From Flavobacteriales bacterium (lineage in GTDB: Bacteria > Bacteroidota > Bacteroidia > Flavobacteriales_D > Crocinitomicaceae), in the NCBI GenBank assembly GCA_947488235.1, contig CANLAQ010000002.1, positions 1 to 64,000 of the forward strand: 64,000 nucleotides of DNA. Direction: 5' to 3'. The notes under the pieces were generated by a model. The model did no database searches and was not told the origin of the DNA. It saw only the letters and a program-made list of their open reading frames with translations. Of the stretch, positions 7,729 to 17,500 are shown in pieces (within the stretch, counting starts at the first letter, position 1; each line of letters begins with the position of its first letter). The translations under genes were made by a program, and so were the position numbers.

Positions 7729-10680
7729 ATGCGACTATATATCTTTTTTATTATTGGATTCACTACCTCCGTTTTATCACAGGTGAATCCTTTTACTTCC
7801 ACCTATCAACAAATTCCTCAATTACCGAAAGGTGTGTTAGAGGCCATTGCCTATACCAATACTCGAATGCAAGTTATTGATGACCAGGAAACACCCTCTT
7901 GCTCAGGACAAGTGTTGCCTTATGGTATTATGGGTTTGTTCGAAAATGGTGGTAATTACTTTATTGAAAATGGGGCCATTATAGCGGCTCTCAGTGGTAT
8001 TTCAATTTCACAACAAAAACTCGACAAAAACAAGCAGGTACTTGCCTATGGATTGGCCTTAGGGACTTTACTGGGAAACAAGACTCATGAAGAAATGAGG
8101 GAAGATCCATCAATTATTGGAAATGCCCTGCTTCACTTAACAGAAATCCCGGAAGATGGTATGGTAAATCAATTTGCTAGACAATCTTTTCTACTTGAAG
8201 TATTTCGCTTTTTAAACAGTGAGGACCATGCTGAGAATTATAATTTTAATGTTTATAAATTTAATTTAAGTGACTATTTTGGGGCTGAGAACTATAGGGT
8301 TTTATGTGCGAAAAAAATAAGTATTGCGCCAACAGAAATAAGTACTTCAAGTGGTGATTTGTTCACTAAAAATAATTCTAAATCCCTAGAATATGGTCCC
8401 GCTCTTTGGAATCCCGCGCCGGCATGTAATATAAGTAGCCGCAACGGTGTTGCTGTATCCGCAATTACCATTCATACCGTTCAAGGCACTTACGCGGGGG
8501 CGATTTCCTGGTCGCAAAATTGTAATTCAAATGTCTCTTATCATTATGTGGTAAGAAGTTCTGATGGTCAAGTAACGCAAATGGTCTTAGAAGCTAAAAA
8601 AGCTTGGCATGTCGCCTCAGAAAACCCTTATACCATAGGATATGAACACGAGGGATATGTTAGCAATGCTGCTTGGTATACTCAAGCCTTATATGTAGGC
8701 TCTGCCAACTTATCTAAAGACATTATTAATAGTTCTTATGGTATTATTGGAAAGCGAACTTATGATGGCCCGCCTTCAAGTATTACCAATGTTTTGGGTG
8801 CTTGTATTAAAATTAAAGGACACCAACATTTTCCAAATCAAACACATACAGACCCGGGGATTTTTTGGAATTGGGAAAAATATTATCAGCTGATCAATGT
8901 GGCACCAAATATCATTCATCTCAACCTTCCCAATGGAACACTATACGATAGTGGTGGCGCGATGGGAAATTATAGCGACGATGAGCGCGTACTAAATATT
9001 TTACAGCCCAACAACGCTGCATCAATTCAGTTAAATTTCACTGACTTTTATTTAGAAAATAATTTTGATCATTTAATCGTTTATGATGGCGCGGATGCAA
9101 GTGCCCCAATTATTGCAAACTTAACGGGTAACTCCCTTCCTGCTTCCATTCAAAGTTCAGGACCGTCTTTATTAATAGATTTCAGATCAGACTGCGCACA
9201 AAACTATCCTGGTTATGCCATAAATTACAACAGTATCCTTTCTAACAATGATAATACAGTTCCAATTACTACCATTGTCCCTGGAAATCTTTGGGACACT
9301 GTTGATTTTCAGGTTAACATAACAGATACAGACGCTGGTGATGGTGTGGCAAAAGCCTTTTATTTGTTGGGGGATAAAAATCCAAACGAGATTTCTTGGA
9401 GGGCTAATGGGAGCTTGGGTTTTGTTTGTGAATTATTTGATGATCAAAACATAAACTGGACCAATCAAACCGGTGTTTTTAATACCCTGACAGGTTCTTT
9501 TCAAATGAATGATGTAAGTCAGAATAATTCCAACGCCTACTTGAATGTTATTCAAAATAATCAATCTGAATACTTATTTGAATGGGAACAAAAAATAGTA
9601 AGCAATAATTTAAACCAGAGAGCAGGTATGCACTTTTTTTGTTCCGATCCTACTTTACCCAATCGAGGAAATTCCTATTTTATTTTTATGCGAGAAGAAA
9701 CGGATAAGATTCAAATTTATAAAGTCACAAATGATGTTTTCACCTTAGTAAATGAAACTCCTTTTACGAACATTGCATTAATAAATTATCATTTAAAAGT
9801 TCATTACAATCCGCTGAGTGGCTGGATAAAAGTATATGAAGACAATGCTTTGATTTCACAATGGCAAGACCCAAGTCCTATTCAAACAGGAACAGCGATC
9901 TCATTGCGTTCAGGAGCTTGTTCTGTCGTATTTGATAAAATAAGAGTCTTTTTAAGTCGCGGGTCTAGCGTAAATATTAGTGTTGGAAACAATCAATCCT
10001 TTCGCTATGAAAGCCAACAAAGCGCACCAGCAGGAATATTGTTTTCTCAAATCATTGATAATAATGAAAACTGGTCCAACGAAAAACAAGAATCCTACCT
10101 GATTGATTGGTCCGCACCACTTATTAATTTTTGTAACGATGGAATAAGTGTCGATATTGACTCAACATCTCTTACAAGTTTAGATGGAAATTGGACGGGT
10201 GTGGACCCTAATTCAATTATAAATCAATACAATTGGAGCCTCGGAACAGCGCCAGGAATAGCCGATGTGGTTAGCTGGACCAATGGATTTCTAAATAATG
10301 GTTTACAGCATCTACTTGCAAACCCCATCAACAGTCAGTTATATTACTTTAATATAAAAGCAATTAATAACGCGGGGCTTGTTTCTGTATTGAGCAGCGA
10401 TGGACAAAAGTTATATCAAAATTTAAATTCAAATCCCCTTGAGGAAGACTTTAACCCTTTAATCCTCTACCCCAATCCCTGTAAAAAAGATGGTTTTTAT
10501 ATTAAGGGTGTGGATAAGTCGTTGATTTTGAGCGTTTTCGATGCGCAAGGAAAATTTCTAGTGCAACACGATATTAATAATGATGGACTTGTCTCTATTC
10601 CCAACTTGGCCGCTGGAGCGTATTCAGTTTTATTGGAAACCAATGGTGTTTACCATTTAAAAAAATTAATTGTTGAATAA
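7729..10680 (+). CDS. T9SS-secreted N-acetylmuramoyl-L-alanine amidase with CUB-like domain
   Basis: 983 residues. A signal peptide (about 1-17) is followed by an unassigned region, then an Amidase_2/PGRP-type domain at about residues 230-385. It contains AITIHTVQG (first Zn histidine, near 247), KAWHVAS (near 292), TIGYEHEG, and GHQHFPNQTHTDPG (near 363), which holds the last zinc ligands. These zinc amidases cut the lactyl-Ala bond of peptidoglycan. A CUB-like domain (about 405-500; LIVYDGADASAP) and two less clear beta domains follow. The last 80 residues (LYPNPCKKDG...LKKLIVE) form a type A T9SS sorting domain, so the enzyme is exported across the outer membrane. It may attack foreign peptidoglycan rather than the cell's own wall; that is inference. 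Confidence 0.87.
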   Translation: MRLYIFFIIGFTTSVLSQVNPFTSTYQQIPQLPKGVLEAIAYTNTRMQVIDDQETPSCSGQVLPYGIMGLFENGGNYFIENGAIIAALSGISISQQKLDKNKQVLAYGLALGTLLGNKTHEEMREDPSIIGNALLHLTEIPEDGMVNQFARQSFLLEVFRFLNSEDHAENYNFNVYKFNLSDYFGAENYRVLCAKKISIAPTEISTSSGDLFTKNNSKSLEYGPALWNPAPACNISSRNGVAVSAITIHTVQGTYAGAISWSQNCNSNVSYHYVVRSSDGQVTQMVLEAKKAWHVASENPYTIGYEHEGYVSNAAWYTQALYVGSANLSKDIINSSYGIIGKRTYDGPPSSITNVLGACIKIKGHQHFPNQTHTDPGIFWNWEKYYQLINVAPNIIHLNLPNGTLYDSGGAMGNYSDDERVLNILQPNNAASIQLNFTDFYLENNFDHLIVYDGADASAPIIANLTGNSLPASIQSSGPSLLIDFRSDCAQNYPGYAINYNSILSNNDNTVPITTIVPGNLWDTVDFQVNITDTDAGDGVAKAFYLLGDKNPNEISWRANGSLGFVCELFDDQNINWTNQTGVFNTLTGSFQMNDVSQNNSNAYLNVIQNNQSEYLFEWEQKIVSNNLNQRAGMHFFCSDPTLPNRGNSYFIFMREETDKIQIYKVTNDVFTLVNETPFTNIALINYHLKVHYNPLSGWIKVYEDNALISQWQDPSPIQTGTAISLRSGACSVVFDKIRVFLSRGSSVNISVGNNQSFRYESQQSAPAGILFSQIIDNNENWSNEKQESYLIDWSAPLINFCNDGISVDIDSTSLTSLDGNWTGVDPNSIINQYNWSLGTAPGIADVVSWTNGFLNNGLQHLLANPINSQLYYFNIKAINNAGLVSVLSSDGQKLYQNLNSNPLEEDFNPLILYPNPCKKDGFYIKGVDKSLILSVFDAQGKFLVQHDINNDGLVSIPNLAAGAYSVLLETNGVYHLKKLIVE

Positions 10681-10688
10681 GGTTTTTT

Positions 10689-10720
10689 ACTAGAGGCTTG
10701 ACTCCCAGTCAACCTCTAGT
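10689..10720 (+). terminator. Stem-loop between convergent genes, probable terminator of the amidase gene
   Basis: An inverted repeat with arms ACTAGAGG-(C)-TTGACT and AGTCAACCTCTAGT around a CCC loop, with one bulged base, starts 9 nt after the amidase stop codon and is followed by ATTTTAT. It overlaps the last codons of the convergent dehydrogenase gene. The T-run is short, so efficiency is uncertain. Confidence 0.55.
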
Positions 10721-11640
10721 ATTTTATCTGCTAAAATAGAGCTCAATAAATAATAGCTTTCTACAGACCAACCACCAACATGTGGGGATAAAATAACATT
10801 ATAATTTTTTATTAAATAAGAAAAATCTTCAGGGAGTTCTTGTTCAAAGAAGGCCTCGAAACTTTTCGATTCATATTCTAATACATCTAAGCCGGCGCCT
10901 TTAATTTGACCCATCATAAGACCAGATACTAGATCCTCAGTTTTAACTATTTTTCCTCTAGAAAGATTTAATAGATAAATAGGTTTCTTTAAGCTGGTGA
11001 TAAATTTCTTATTAATTAAATAATGTGTTTCTTTATTATACGGAATGTGGAGAGAAATAACATCTGCATTTTGAAAAATAGCATCAAGCGTTGCTTCTTG
11101 AACAAAGTGATCTCCAAAACCTGTTTTGTATTTATCATAGGCCAAGACCTTAACATCAAAACCCCTTAGTTTTTTTGCAAAGGCGCTTCCGTTGTTTCCA
11201 TATCCAATTATACCAACTGTTTTTCCGTCTAGTTCCTCCCCTCTATTGATTTCTCTTTGCCAAAAACCATTTCTAACTTGTTGGTCTGCAAAATGTAAAT
11301 GATTCATTAAAGAAAGTAGCATGCCAAGAGCGTGTTCTGCAACAGCATTCCTGTTTCCTTCAGGAGAATTGAAAAGGCTTATGTTTTTTTGCTTACAATA
11401 TTCTTGATCAATATTTTCGAGACCAGCACCCGAACGCGCAATGAATTTTAATTTGGGCGCGCGGATTAAAAATTCTTCATTTAATGTAAATCTAGATCTG
11501 ATGACAATACCAAAAGCAGTTCCTAAAGCCTTATGAATTTCAGAAATGGTTTTTTTTGTTGCATCAATGCAAACGAATCCAGATTTTTGAAGACGATCCA
11601 TCAAAATTGGATGAACGGTATCTATAAAAAGAATTTCCAT
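10690..11640 (-). CDS. D-2-hydroxyacid dehydrogenase (phosphoglycerate dehydrogenase-like)
   Basis: A 316-residue NAD-dependent D-isomer-specific 2-hydroxyacid dehydrogenase. The Rossmann fingerprint GIIGYGNNGSAFAKKL is at about residues 148-163, followed by the acidic residue of LAYD. The catalytic Arg is in LLNLSRGKIV (near 227), the Glu in GLDVLEYE (near 254) and the His in LSPHVGGWS (near 287). It is short and lacks the ACT regulatory domain of classical SerA. It could be phosphoglycerate dehydrogenase for serine synthesis, or a hydroxypyruvate/glyoxylate reductase; sequence alone does not decide. It is monocistronic and convergent with the amidase gene. Confidence 0.85.
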   Translation of the reverse strand: MEILFIDTVHPILMDRLQKSGFVCIDATKKTISEIHKALGTAFGIVIRSRFTLNEEFLIRAPKLKFIARSGAGLENIDQEYCKQKNISLFNSPEGNRNAVAEHALGMLLSLMNHLHFADQQVRNGFWQREINRGEELDGKTVGIIGYGNNGSAFAKKLRGFDVKVLAYDKYKTGFGDHFVQEATLDAIFQNADVISLHIPYNKETHYLINKKFITSLKKPIYLLNLSRGKIVKTEDLVSGLMMGQIKGAGLDVLEYESKSFEAFFEQELPEDFSYLIKNYNVILSPHVGGWSVESYYLLSSILADKILEVDWESSL

Positions 11641-11743
11641 GATGTTGAATTGATTTTTTAAAAATAGACAAAATCACTGAAAATTTGACTGTTTTTAATC
11701 AACTATTTTGACACTTGTAATATGATTGTATACTTACTGAGCT

Positions 11744-11764
11744 AAAAAGGCGTGAAAAGGCCTT
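11744..11764 (-). terminator. Probable rho-independent terminator of mnmG
   Basis: Read on the minus strand, AAGGC and GCCTT form a short stem around an 8-nt loop and run directly into TTTTT, starting about 12 nt after the mnmG stop codon. The stem is only 5 bp, so this is tentative. Confidence 0.45.
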
Positions 11765-11775
11765 AAAATTTAAAA

Positions 11776-13647
11776 TTAGCGACTCAAATAGATAAGAAGG
11801 ACTGAAATATCACTTGGAGAGACCCCCGAGATGCGAGATGCTTGTCCGATTGTTCTTGGTTGAATAGAAGAGAGTTTTTCTATAGCTTCCGAGCTTAAAC
11901 TTTTTAATTGTTTATAATCAACATCTGGAGCAATGGGAACATCTTCCAATTTCAACATTTTAAGCGCAAGATCTTCTTCTCTTTCAATATATCCCTCATA
12001 CTTTAAAAGTATTTCCGTTTGAGATAGAACATCTTCATGCATTACCGAGATTTCATCACAAGCTTTTTTAGCTTCCGGAGAAACACTAATTAAATCCAAT
12101 AGAGAAATGTGGGGTCTTGTAATCAAGCTAGTGAATTTTACTTGTTGCGTAATTAGTGAAGAGCCCTTCTCTGCAAACAGAGGGTTGACCTGTTCAGGAG
12201 TTACGCCAATTTGCCTTAACTTATCTTTAAGTAAGCGCGTGCCTTCTATTTTTAATTTCACGCGATCTAATTCTTCCTGTGAAGCAAGTCCAATTTTAAA
12301 TCCTAAAGGAGTAAGTCGCACATCGGCATTGTCTTGTCTCAATAAAATTCTATACTCGGCCCTGGAGGTAAACATTCGATAGGGTTCATTGGTGCCTTTT
12401 GTTATCAAATCATCAATTAAAACACCAATATAAGCTTCATTTCTGGTAAGTATAAATGGCGCTGCATTATTTAATTTAAGGTGCGCATTAATTCCAGCCA
12501 TTAAGCCCTGGCAGGCCGCTTCTTCATACCCTGTGGTTCCATTTATTTGCCCTGCAAAATAAAGACCTTCTATTTCTTTTGTTTCCAAGGTGTGTTTTAA
12601 TTGTGTGGGGGGGAAATAATCATATTCAATGGCGTAACCAGGCCGAAACATTTTAACATTTTCAAATCCGGGAATAGTTTTAAGCGCGCTCAATTGAACA
12701 TCTTCCGGCAGAGAGGTGCTGAAACCATTTACATATATTTCTATAGTGTCCCAACCCTCTGGTTCTACAAATATCTGATGGCGCTCTTTATCAGCAAAAC
12801 GATTAATTTTATCCTCGATACTTGGACAATAACGGGGACCCGAACTTTTTATAGCACCGTTAAACATCGGTGAACGATCAAAACCTTTCTTTAATTCTTC
12901 GTGGGTATCATGATTGGTATAGGTAATATAACAAGGCCTTTGTTTTGCTAAAGGTTCGGTTGCACCAAAGCTAAATCTAGATGGGTTTTCATCTCCATCT
13001 TGTACTTCCATTTTACTATAATCTAAAGACCTTCCATCAACGCGCGGCGGCGTCCCCGTCTTCATCCTTCCAGCCTCGAATCCTAATGAAATTAATTCTT
13101 CAGTAATTCCAGTAGAAGCTCTTTCTGCAGCGCGACCTCCTCCAAATTGCTTTTCACCTAAATGAATTAATCCATTTAAAAAAGTTCCATTGGTCAGTAC
13201 AACAGACTTTGATTCAATATTAATCCCTAAAGAAGTCTTTATTCCAATTACCGTTTTACCCTCTGTTAAAAGTCCGGTACACATGTCCTGCCAAAAATCA
13301 ACATTAGGATTTCTCTCCAATAATAAACGCCATTCAGAAGCAAATAACATGCGGTCATTCTGTGCTCTTGGTGACCACATTGCGGGACCCTTAGAAAGAT
13401 TTAACATTCTAAATTGAATCGCGCTTTTATCACTAACATATCCCGAACCTCCACCTAAAGCGTCTATTTCACGAACGATTTGTCCTTTTGCAACACCTCC
13501 CATTGCGGGATTGCACGACATTTGTGCAATGGTGTTCATGTTCATAGTTACCAACAACACATTGCTCCCCAATTTCGCAGCGGCATTTGCGGCCTCACAG
13601 CCGGCGTGTCCAGCACCAACAACTATAACATCATATTTCTTAAGCAT
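11776..13647 (-). CDS. mnmG: tRNA uridine-5-carboxymethylaminomethyl(34) synthesis enzyme MnmG (GidA)
   Basis: A 623-residue, full-length MnmG. The FAD-binding [17 protein letters not shown] is at residues 11-27; [13 protein letters not shown] and the conserved block [15 protein letters not shown] near 198-212 are typical; the C-terminal helical domain ends in LSPHISLLD- and [15 protein letters not shown] segments. With MnmE it makes the (c)mnm5 modification at wobble U34 of tRNAs, using FAD, methylenetetrahydrofolate and glycine. In many bacteria this gene lies near the replication origin. Two parS-like sites sit just upstream, between it and ybeY. It is the last gene of a leftward run beginning at the DUF4175 gene. 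Confidence 0.97.
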   Translation of the reverse strand: MLKKYDVIVVGAGHAGCEAANAAAKLGSNVLLVTMNMNTIAQMSCNPAMGGVAKGQIVREIDALGGGSGYVSDKSAIQFRMLNLSKGPAMWSPRAQNDRMLFASEWRLLLERNPNVDFWQDMCTGLLTEGKTVIGIKTSLGINIESKSVVLTNGTFLNGLIHLGEKQFGGGRAAERASTGITEELISLGFEAGRMKTGTPPRVDGRSLDYSKMEVQDGDENPSRFSFGATEPLAKQRPCYITYTNHDTHEELKKGFDRSPMFNGAIKSSGPRYCPSIEDKINRFADKERHQIFVEPEGWDTIEIYVNGFSTSLPEDVQLSALKTIPGFENVKMFRPGYAIEYDYFPPTQLKHTLETKEIEGLYFAGQINGTTGYEEAACQGLMAGINAHLKLNNAAPFILTRNEAYIGVLIDDLITKGTNEPYRMFTSRAEYRILLRQDNADVRLTPLGFKIGLASQEELDRVKLKIEGTRLLKDKLRQIGVTPEQVNPLFAEKGSSLITQQVKFTSLITRPHISLLDLISVSPEAKKACDEISVMHEDVLSQTEILLKYEGYIEREEDLALKMLKLEDVPIAPDVDYKQLKSLSSEAIEKLSSIQPRTIGQASRISGVSPSDISVLLIYLSR

Positions 13648-13655
13648 AAAATCTT

Positions 13656-13671
13656 TGTTTCACGTGAAACT
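13656..13671. other. parS-like ParB-binding site 1
   Basis: The 16-mer TGTTTCACGTGAAACT matches the parS consensus TGTTNCACGTGAAACA at 15 of 16 positions, including the full inner palindrome GTTTCACGTGAAAC. It lies 8 bp upstream of the mnmG start and covers the last two bases of the ybeY stop codon. ParB/Spo0J nucleates on such sites for chromosome segregation. Confidence 0.85.
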
Positions 13672-14104
13672 AATTACCTTTTGTTTCACATGAAACAAGT
13701 TGATTTAAATAATAATCTTCTCTTGAGCGCATTACTAAAATTTCTTCTTCTAACTTATCATTATAACCACATAAGTGAAGAACACCATGAAAAACAACGC
13801 GCATCAATTCATTTTCAAAAGTTTTTTTAAATGACGCTGCGTTTTCTTTAACCCTGTCAATAGAAATAAATAAATCACCAGAAATAATATGGTTTAAAGA
13901 ATAATCAAAAGTAATGATATCAGTATAATAATCGTGCGCTAAATACTCTTTGTTAACCTCAATTATTTTTTCATCATCACAGAAAATTAAATTGATTGGT
14001 CCGCACTCTTTCTCTTCTAATTCAATTAATTTGGGTAGCGCTGAAATAAAAAATTCCGAATTAATATTCGGAATCGGTTCAATAATAAAATCTATCTCTA
14101 TCAT
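13670..14104 (-). CDS. ybeY: Endoribonuclease YbeY (rRNA maturation factor)
   Basis: A 144-residue UPF0054 metalloprotein. The zinc motif appears as VFHGVLHLCGYNDK near residues 114-127. The first two histidines (HGVLH) are present, but the third ligand position, His in the E. coli HGxLHLxGYDH motif, is Asp here. TDIITFDY and the SGDLFIS segment are typical of the family. YbeY processes the 3' end of 16S rRNA and takes part in ribosome quality control. The start ATG overlaps the stop of the RsbW-like gene (ATGA). The C-terminal codons encode one of two parS-like sites. Confidence 0.92.
   Translation of the reverse strand: MIEIDFIIEPIPNINSEFFISALPKLIELEEKECGPINLIFCDDEKIIEVNKEYLAHDYYTDIITFDYSLNHIISGDLFISIDRVKENAASFKKTFENELMRVVFHGVLHLCGYNDKLEEEILVMRSREDYYLNQLVSCETKGN
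13682..13697. other. parS-like ParB-binding site 2
   Basis: TGTTTCACATGAAACA matches parS at 15 of 16 positions (CACATG instead of CACGTG). It lies 26 bp centre to centre from site 1 and within the last codons of ybeY (VSCETK). Two such sites so close are very unlikely by chance. Confidence 0.75.
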
Positions 14105-14514
14105 CTATTAAAATAAAGGTTTACAATTCTGCCGTTGTTCTCAAATTCCATTTCATCAGCTAAGTTCTGCATTAAGAAGATGCCTCGTCCGTTCTCTTTA
14201 AGAATATTCTCCGGTGCTGTTGGATCGGGTAGATTATTATAGTCAAAACCCTCCCCCTCATCTTCAATGGAAAAACATAGGATTTCATCAGTTGTTGCCA
14301 CGGTTAGGTGAACAGATTTACTGGTGTTCTTTTTATTTCCGTGGTCAATAGCATTGTTGACCGCTTCTGTTACTGCTATCAAAACATTACCGTAGAATTC
14401 TTCTTGTAACTCTAGGGTAGATGAAATGTTATCTATAATGTTTTCAACCCCAATTAACGAGGTGAAATCAGAAGCTAACTTTACTTGTTCTATTACTTTA
14501 AATTCCTCTTTCAT
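14101..14514 (-). CDS. RsbW-like ATP-binding protein (anti-sigma-factor kinase family)
   Basis: A 137-residue stand-alone GHKL ATPase domain of the HATPase_c_2 / RsbW type. The N-box appears as AVTEAVNNAIDHGNK (about residues 48-62), the G1 box as IEDEGEGFDY (near 90) and the G2 region as NGRGIFLMQNLAD (near 112). In Firmicutes such proteins phosphorylate anti-anti-sigma factors. No partner anti-sigma antagonist or sigma factor gene is adjacent, so its target here is unknown. It lies between DUF4175 and ybeY with a 15-bp gap and an ATGA overlap, an arrangement I associate with Bacteroidota genomes. Confidence 0.85.
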   Translation of the reverse strand: MKEEFKVIEQVKLASDFTSLIGVENIIDNISSTLELQEEFYGNVLIAVTEAVNNAIDHGNKKNTSKSVHLTVATTDEILCFSIEDEGEGFDYNNLPDPTAPENILKENGRGIFLMQNLADEMEFENNGRIVNLYFNR

Positions 14515-14529
14515 AAGTAGTTACGCCTA

Positions 14530-17500
14530 TTATTGACCCATATTAAAATATTGATTTGCCTTGTCTTTGTAATATTTACTAAAACTAGGGTCAACAGCTT
14601 TTAATAAGTCAATTTGTTTTAATTTTTCATTGTTGTACTCATCAAATCTTATTTTGTTACTACTATTTTCATCTTTTCCTGATTTAGATTCTCTTTTTTC
14701 CTCAAAACCTCTTTCCAACAGAGCTTTTTCACTTTCTAAAAGCCTCGTTAAAATGTCTTTTTGTCTGTTGATCATTTCACTACCAAACCTTTTATTAATC
14801 AAATCTTTTTCTTGTTCTTCTAAATCTTTAATTAGTGGGGACAATTTATTTCCATTGCCTTTTCCGTCTTTATTGAGCTCGTTTCTTAATTGCTCTAACT
14901 TTTGACGGATTGCTGTTTGCTCTGCGGCCATTTTGGCGATCTCTTTATTACCTAACCCCAACATGTTTTGTCCTCCTTCACCTGGCTTAGCGCCTGGTTG
15001 TTGACCTTCTTTGTTACCACCAGGATTGGGTCCTTTTTGTAGGCTTTCTAATTGTTTTTTGAGCATTTGTTTCATATCTCCTGGATTCATTGCTGAACCC
15101 GGCTTAGATTTACCCTTACCCGGCTTTGAACACGATCCATTACCTTCTTTTTGGGCTTGAGATTGCATTTGCTGTAAGGCTTCGTTTAAAAGTAGCGCTA
15201 AGTTGTTGTATGAGGTCATTAAAGATTGTTGATTAATGCTTAAATCTTTTTTTCTGTGGTCGTCAATCGCGTTAATTGATAATTCATGATTACTTTCAAT
15301 ATCCGCTAATTCTTTATCAATAAAACTAGCTATTTTAGCCTGCCTTTTCGCTAGGGCTAATAAACTATCTTTTACAATTTGAGTGTCGTCATAAATTTTA
15401 CGCTGAAGCCTACCTAAATATTTATAACTTGGATCTATGCTGTTTAATTTTGTGAAGCGCGACATTAATGATTCTTGATCAAAGCTTAAAGTCATTAAAC
15501 TTTCAAGAATGTTTCGCAACATATCCATATCTTCTTCTTGCTGAGATTGGTTAGATTCATTTTGCTGTTGGTCCAACTGCTCTGCCATTTTTTTCATTTC
15601 ATCCGCTGCAGACTGTTGCTTTTCACCTGATTTCTTTTCTTTACCTTGTTGTAAACTCTCTTTAGATTCTAAAAGGTCTTTTGAAATTTGTTCTTTACTG
15701 GTTTCGGTTTCCTTTAAATCTAGAGGTTGACTTAATTCTTTGTTTAATTTTTCCAGATCGTTTAATTCCTTTTTTAAGTCCTCAAACTTTTTATTAATCT
15801 CCTCTTGCTTCTCAATAGCCTTCTCTTTATCAATTTTCTCTGTGCTAATCTCTTTTTTTAGGTCTTCCTGTTCCTTGGCTAGTGCTTTCAATTCTTTTTC
15901 GATATCGTCTATTTTCTCATTAACCTGTAGTTTTTTTAACATTTCTAGACTTCTGTCCAATTGCTTTTGTAGGTCTTCAGAAGAGTTTTCTATTTTCTCG
16001 ATTTTTTCTTTTATCTCCTCTTTATTGTTCTCTTGAAGTAGTTTTTCTAGGTCCTCCAGTAATTTCTTTAATTCATCATCCATTAATTCTTCTAATAACT
16101 TTTCTATTAGATCTTGTTTCTCTAAAATGTCTTTATCTATTTCTGATAATTGGTTTTTTTCTTCTGTACTTTGATTCAGTTCGTTTTTAATTTGTTCTAG
16201 GGACTCAAGCAACTTTTTTTGATCTTCTTGAAGTTGATTAACTTGATTTAATTTGTTCCAATCATTTGATTTTGAGTTTATTAATTCTTTTTTTAACTTA
16301 TCTACATTCTTTTTAAACTCTTGAGTCTTCTGCATTAGTTTTTCTAAATCTTCTTTAGATTTTTCCTGTTCATCGGCTCTCTCATTAATTAACTGCTCTA
16401 AATTGGGTAATTGATAGGTAAACTCTTGGCTTTTAGTAAATTTTCCACCTACATTACCATCATTATCTCCCACAGTAAAATAATATTCTATTTTATCATT
16501 TAACTTTAATTTTTCACGACGAAAATCTACAGCAAAATTGAAATTGTTTCTTGTTCCAGAAACGGGATTAACCTGCATGCTGTGATGAGATTTATTTCCG
16601 TTTTCGCTAATTATATCGTAAGAGAAATTAAGGACTTTTAATCCATAATCATCCCCAACTTCACCATTAAAATATCTTAATCCATCTTGAATAGAATCTT
16701 TTCTTTCTACCACATTAATTGTTGGATAATTATCTTTAATGACACTAATATGCCAAAAATTAGAATCTATTTTTTGTCTGAAAGAATTAAATAGTAATAC
16801 TTTTAAATCCGTGCTATTGAATAGTTTTCTTTTAAACTCAAATCCTTTACTTAAGAATTCTTGGGATTGATTATTAAATTTAACAATAACTTTTTTTGTG
16901 TTTTTGGTTAATACACTCCATTCAACGAGTGTCCCTTCTGGAACTGTAAAATCTCCCACATTCTTAATTATTTCATCTTTTCTGGATAAATAATTAGGAT
17001 ACATTAATTTAGCTTCTAATTTTCCAAAAATAGATTTCCCAATTAATTTAATGGAATATGGATCGCTTTCATATTCATTAGCAACAAAATAAAAAGAAGA
17101 ATTAGTTTTAGGTTTTTTAATTTTTCCAATAAACCTGTTTTTACCTTTTTTTTCTAAAAGAAATTTTCCGTTCTCACAAATTAAATACACAGATTCAGGT
17201 AAGGTATTACCTTTTAAAACCAAAGTGATATCTACATCTTGACCTTCCTCAACCGTAGTAGATGTATTTTCTAAATTCCAACTAAAGGGTGCTATTAATT
17301 TAAATTCTTTATCATAGTTAACTACCCTAGTGGTTCCTTGAGTAAATATACCTGGTGCAAAAACCAGAATACTTAAAAGAATTAAAATTAAAGGGAGTAT
17401 ATATTTTAAATATTTTTTATTTAAATTGATGTTAATTGCTGTACTAAAAGGTATTACACTTAACTCTGTAGATCTTTGATAAACAGAAGCACTTAATAAA

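Noticed and set aside
14630..16036. Ser/Phe/Leu-rich frames opposite the coiled-coil gene
   Set aside because: These are complements of Lys/Glu/Gln codons in the DUF4175-like protein and show no independent coding features.
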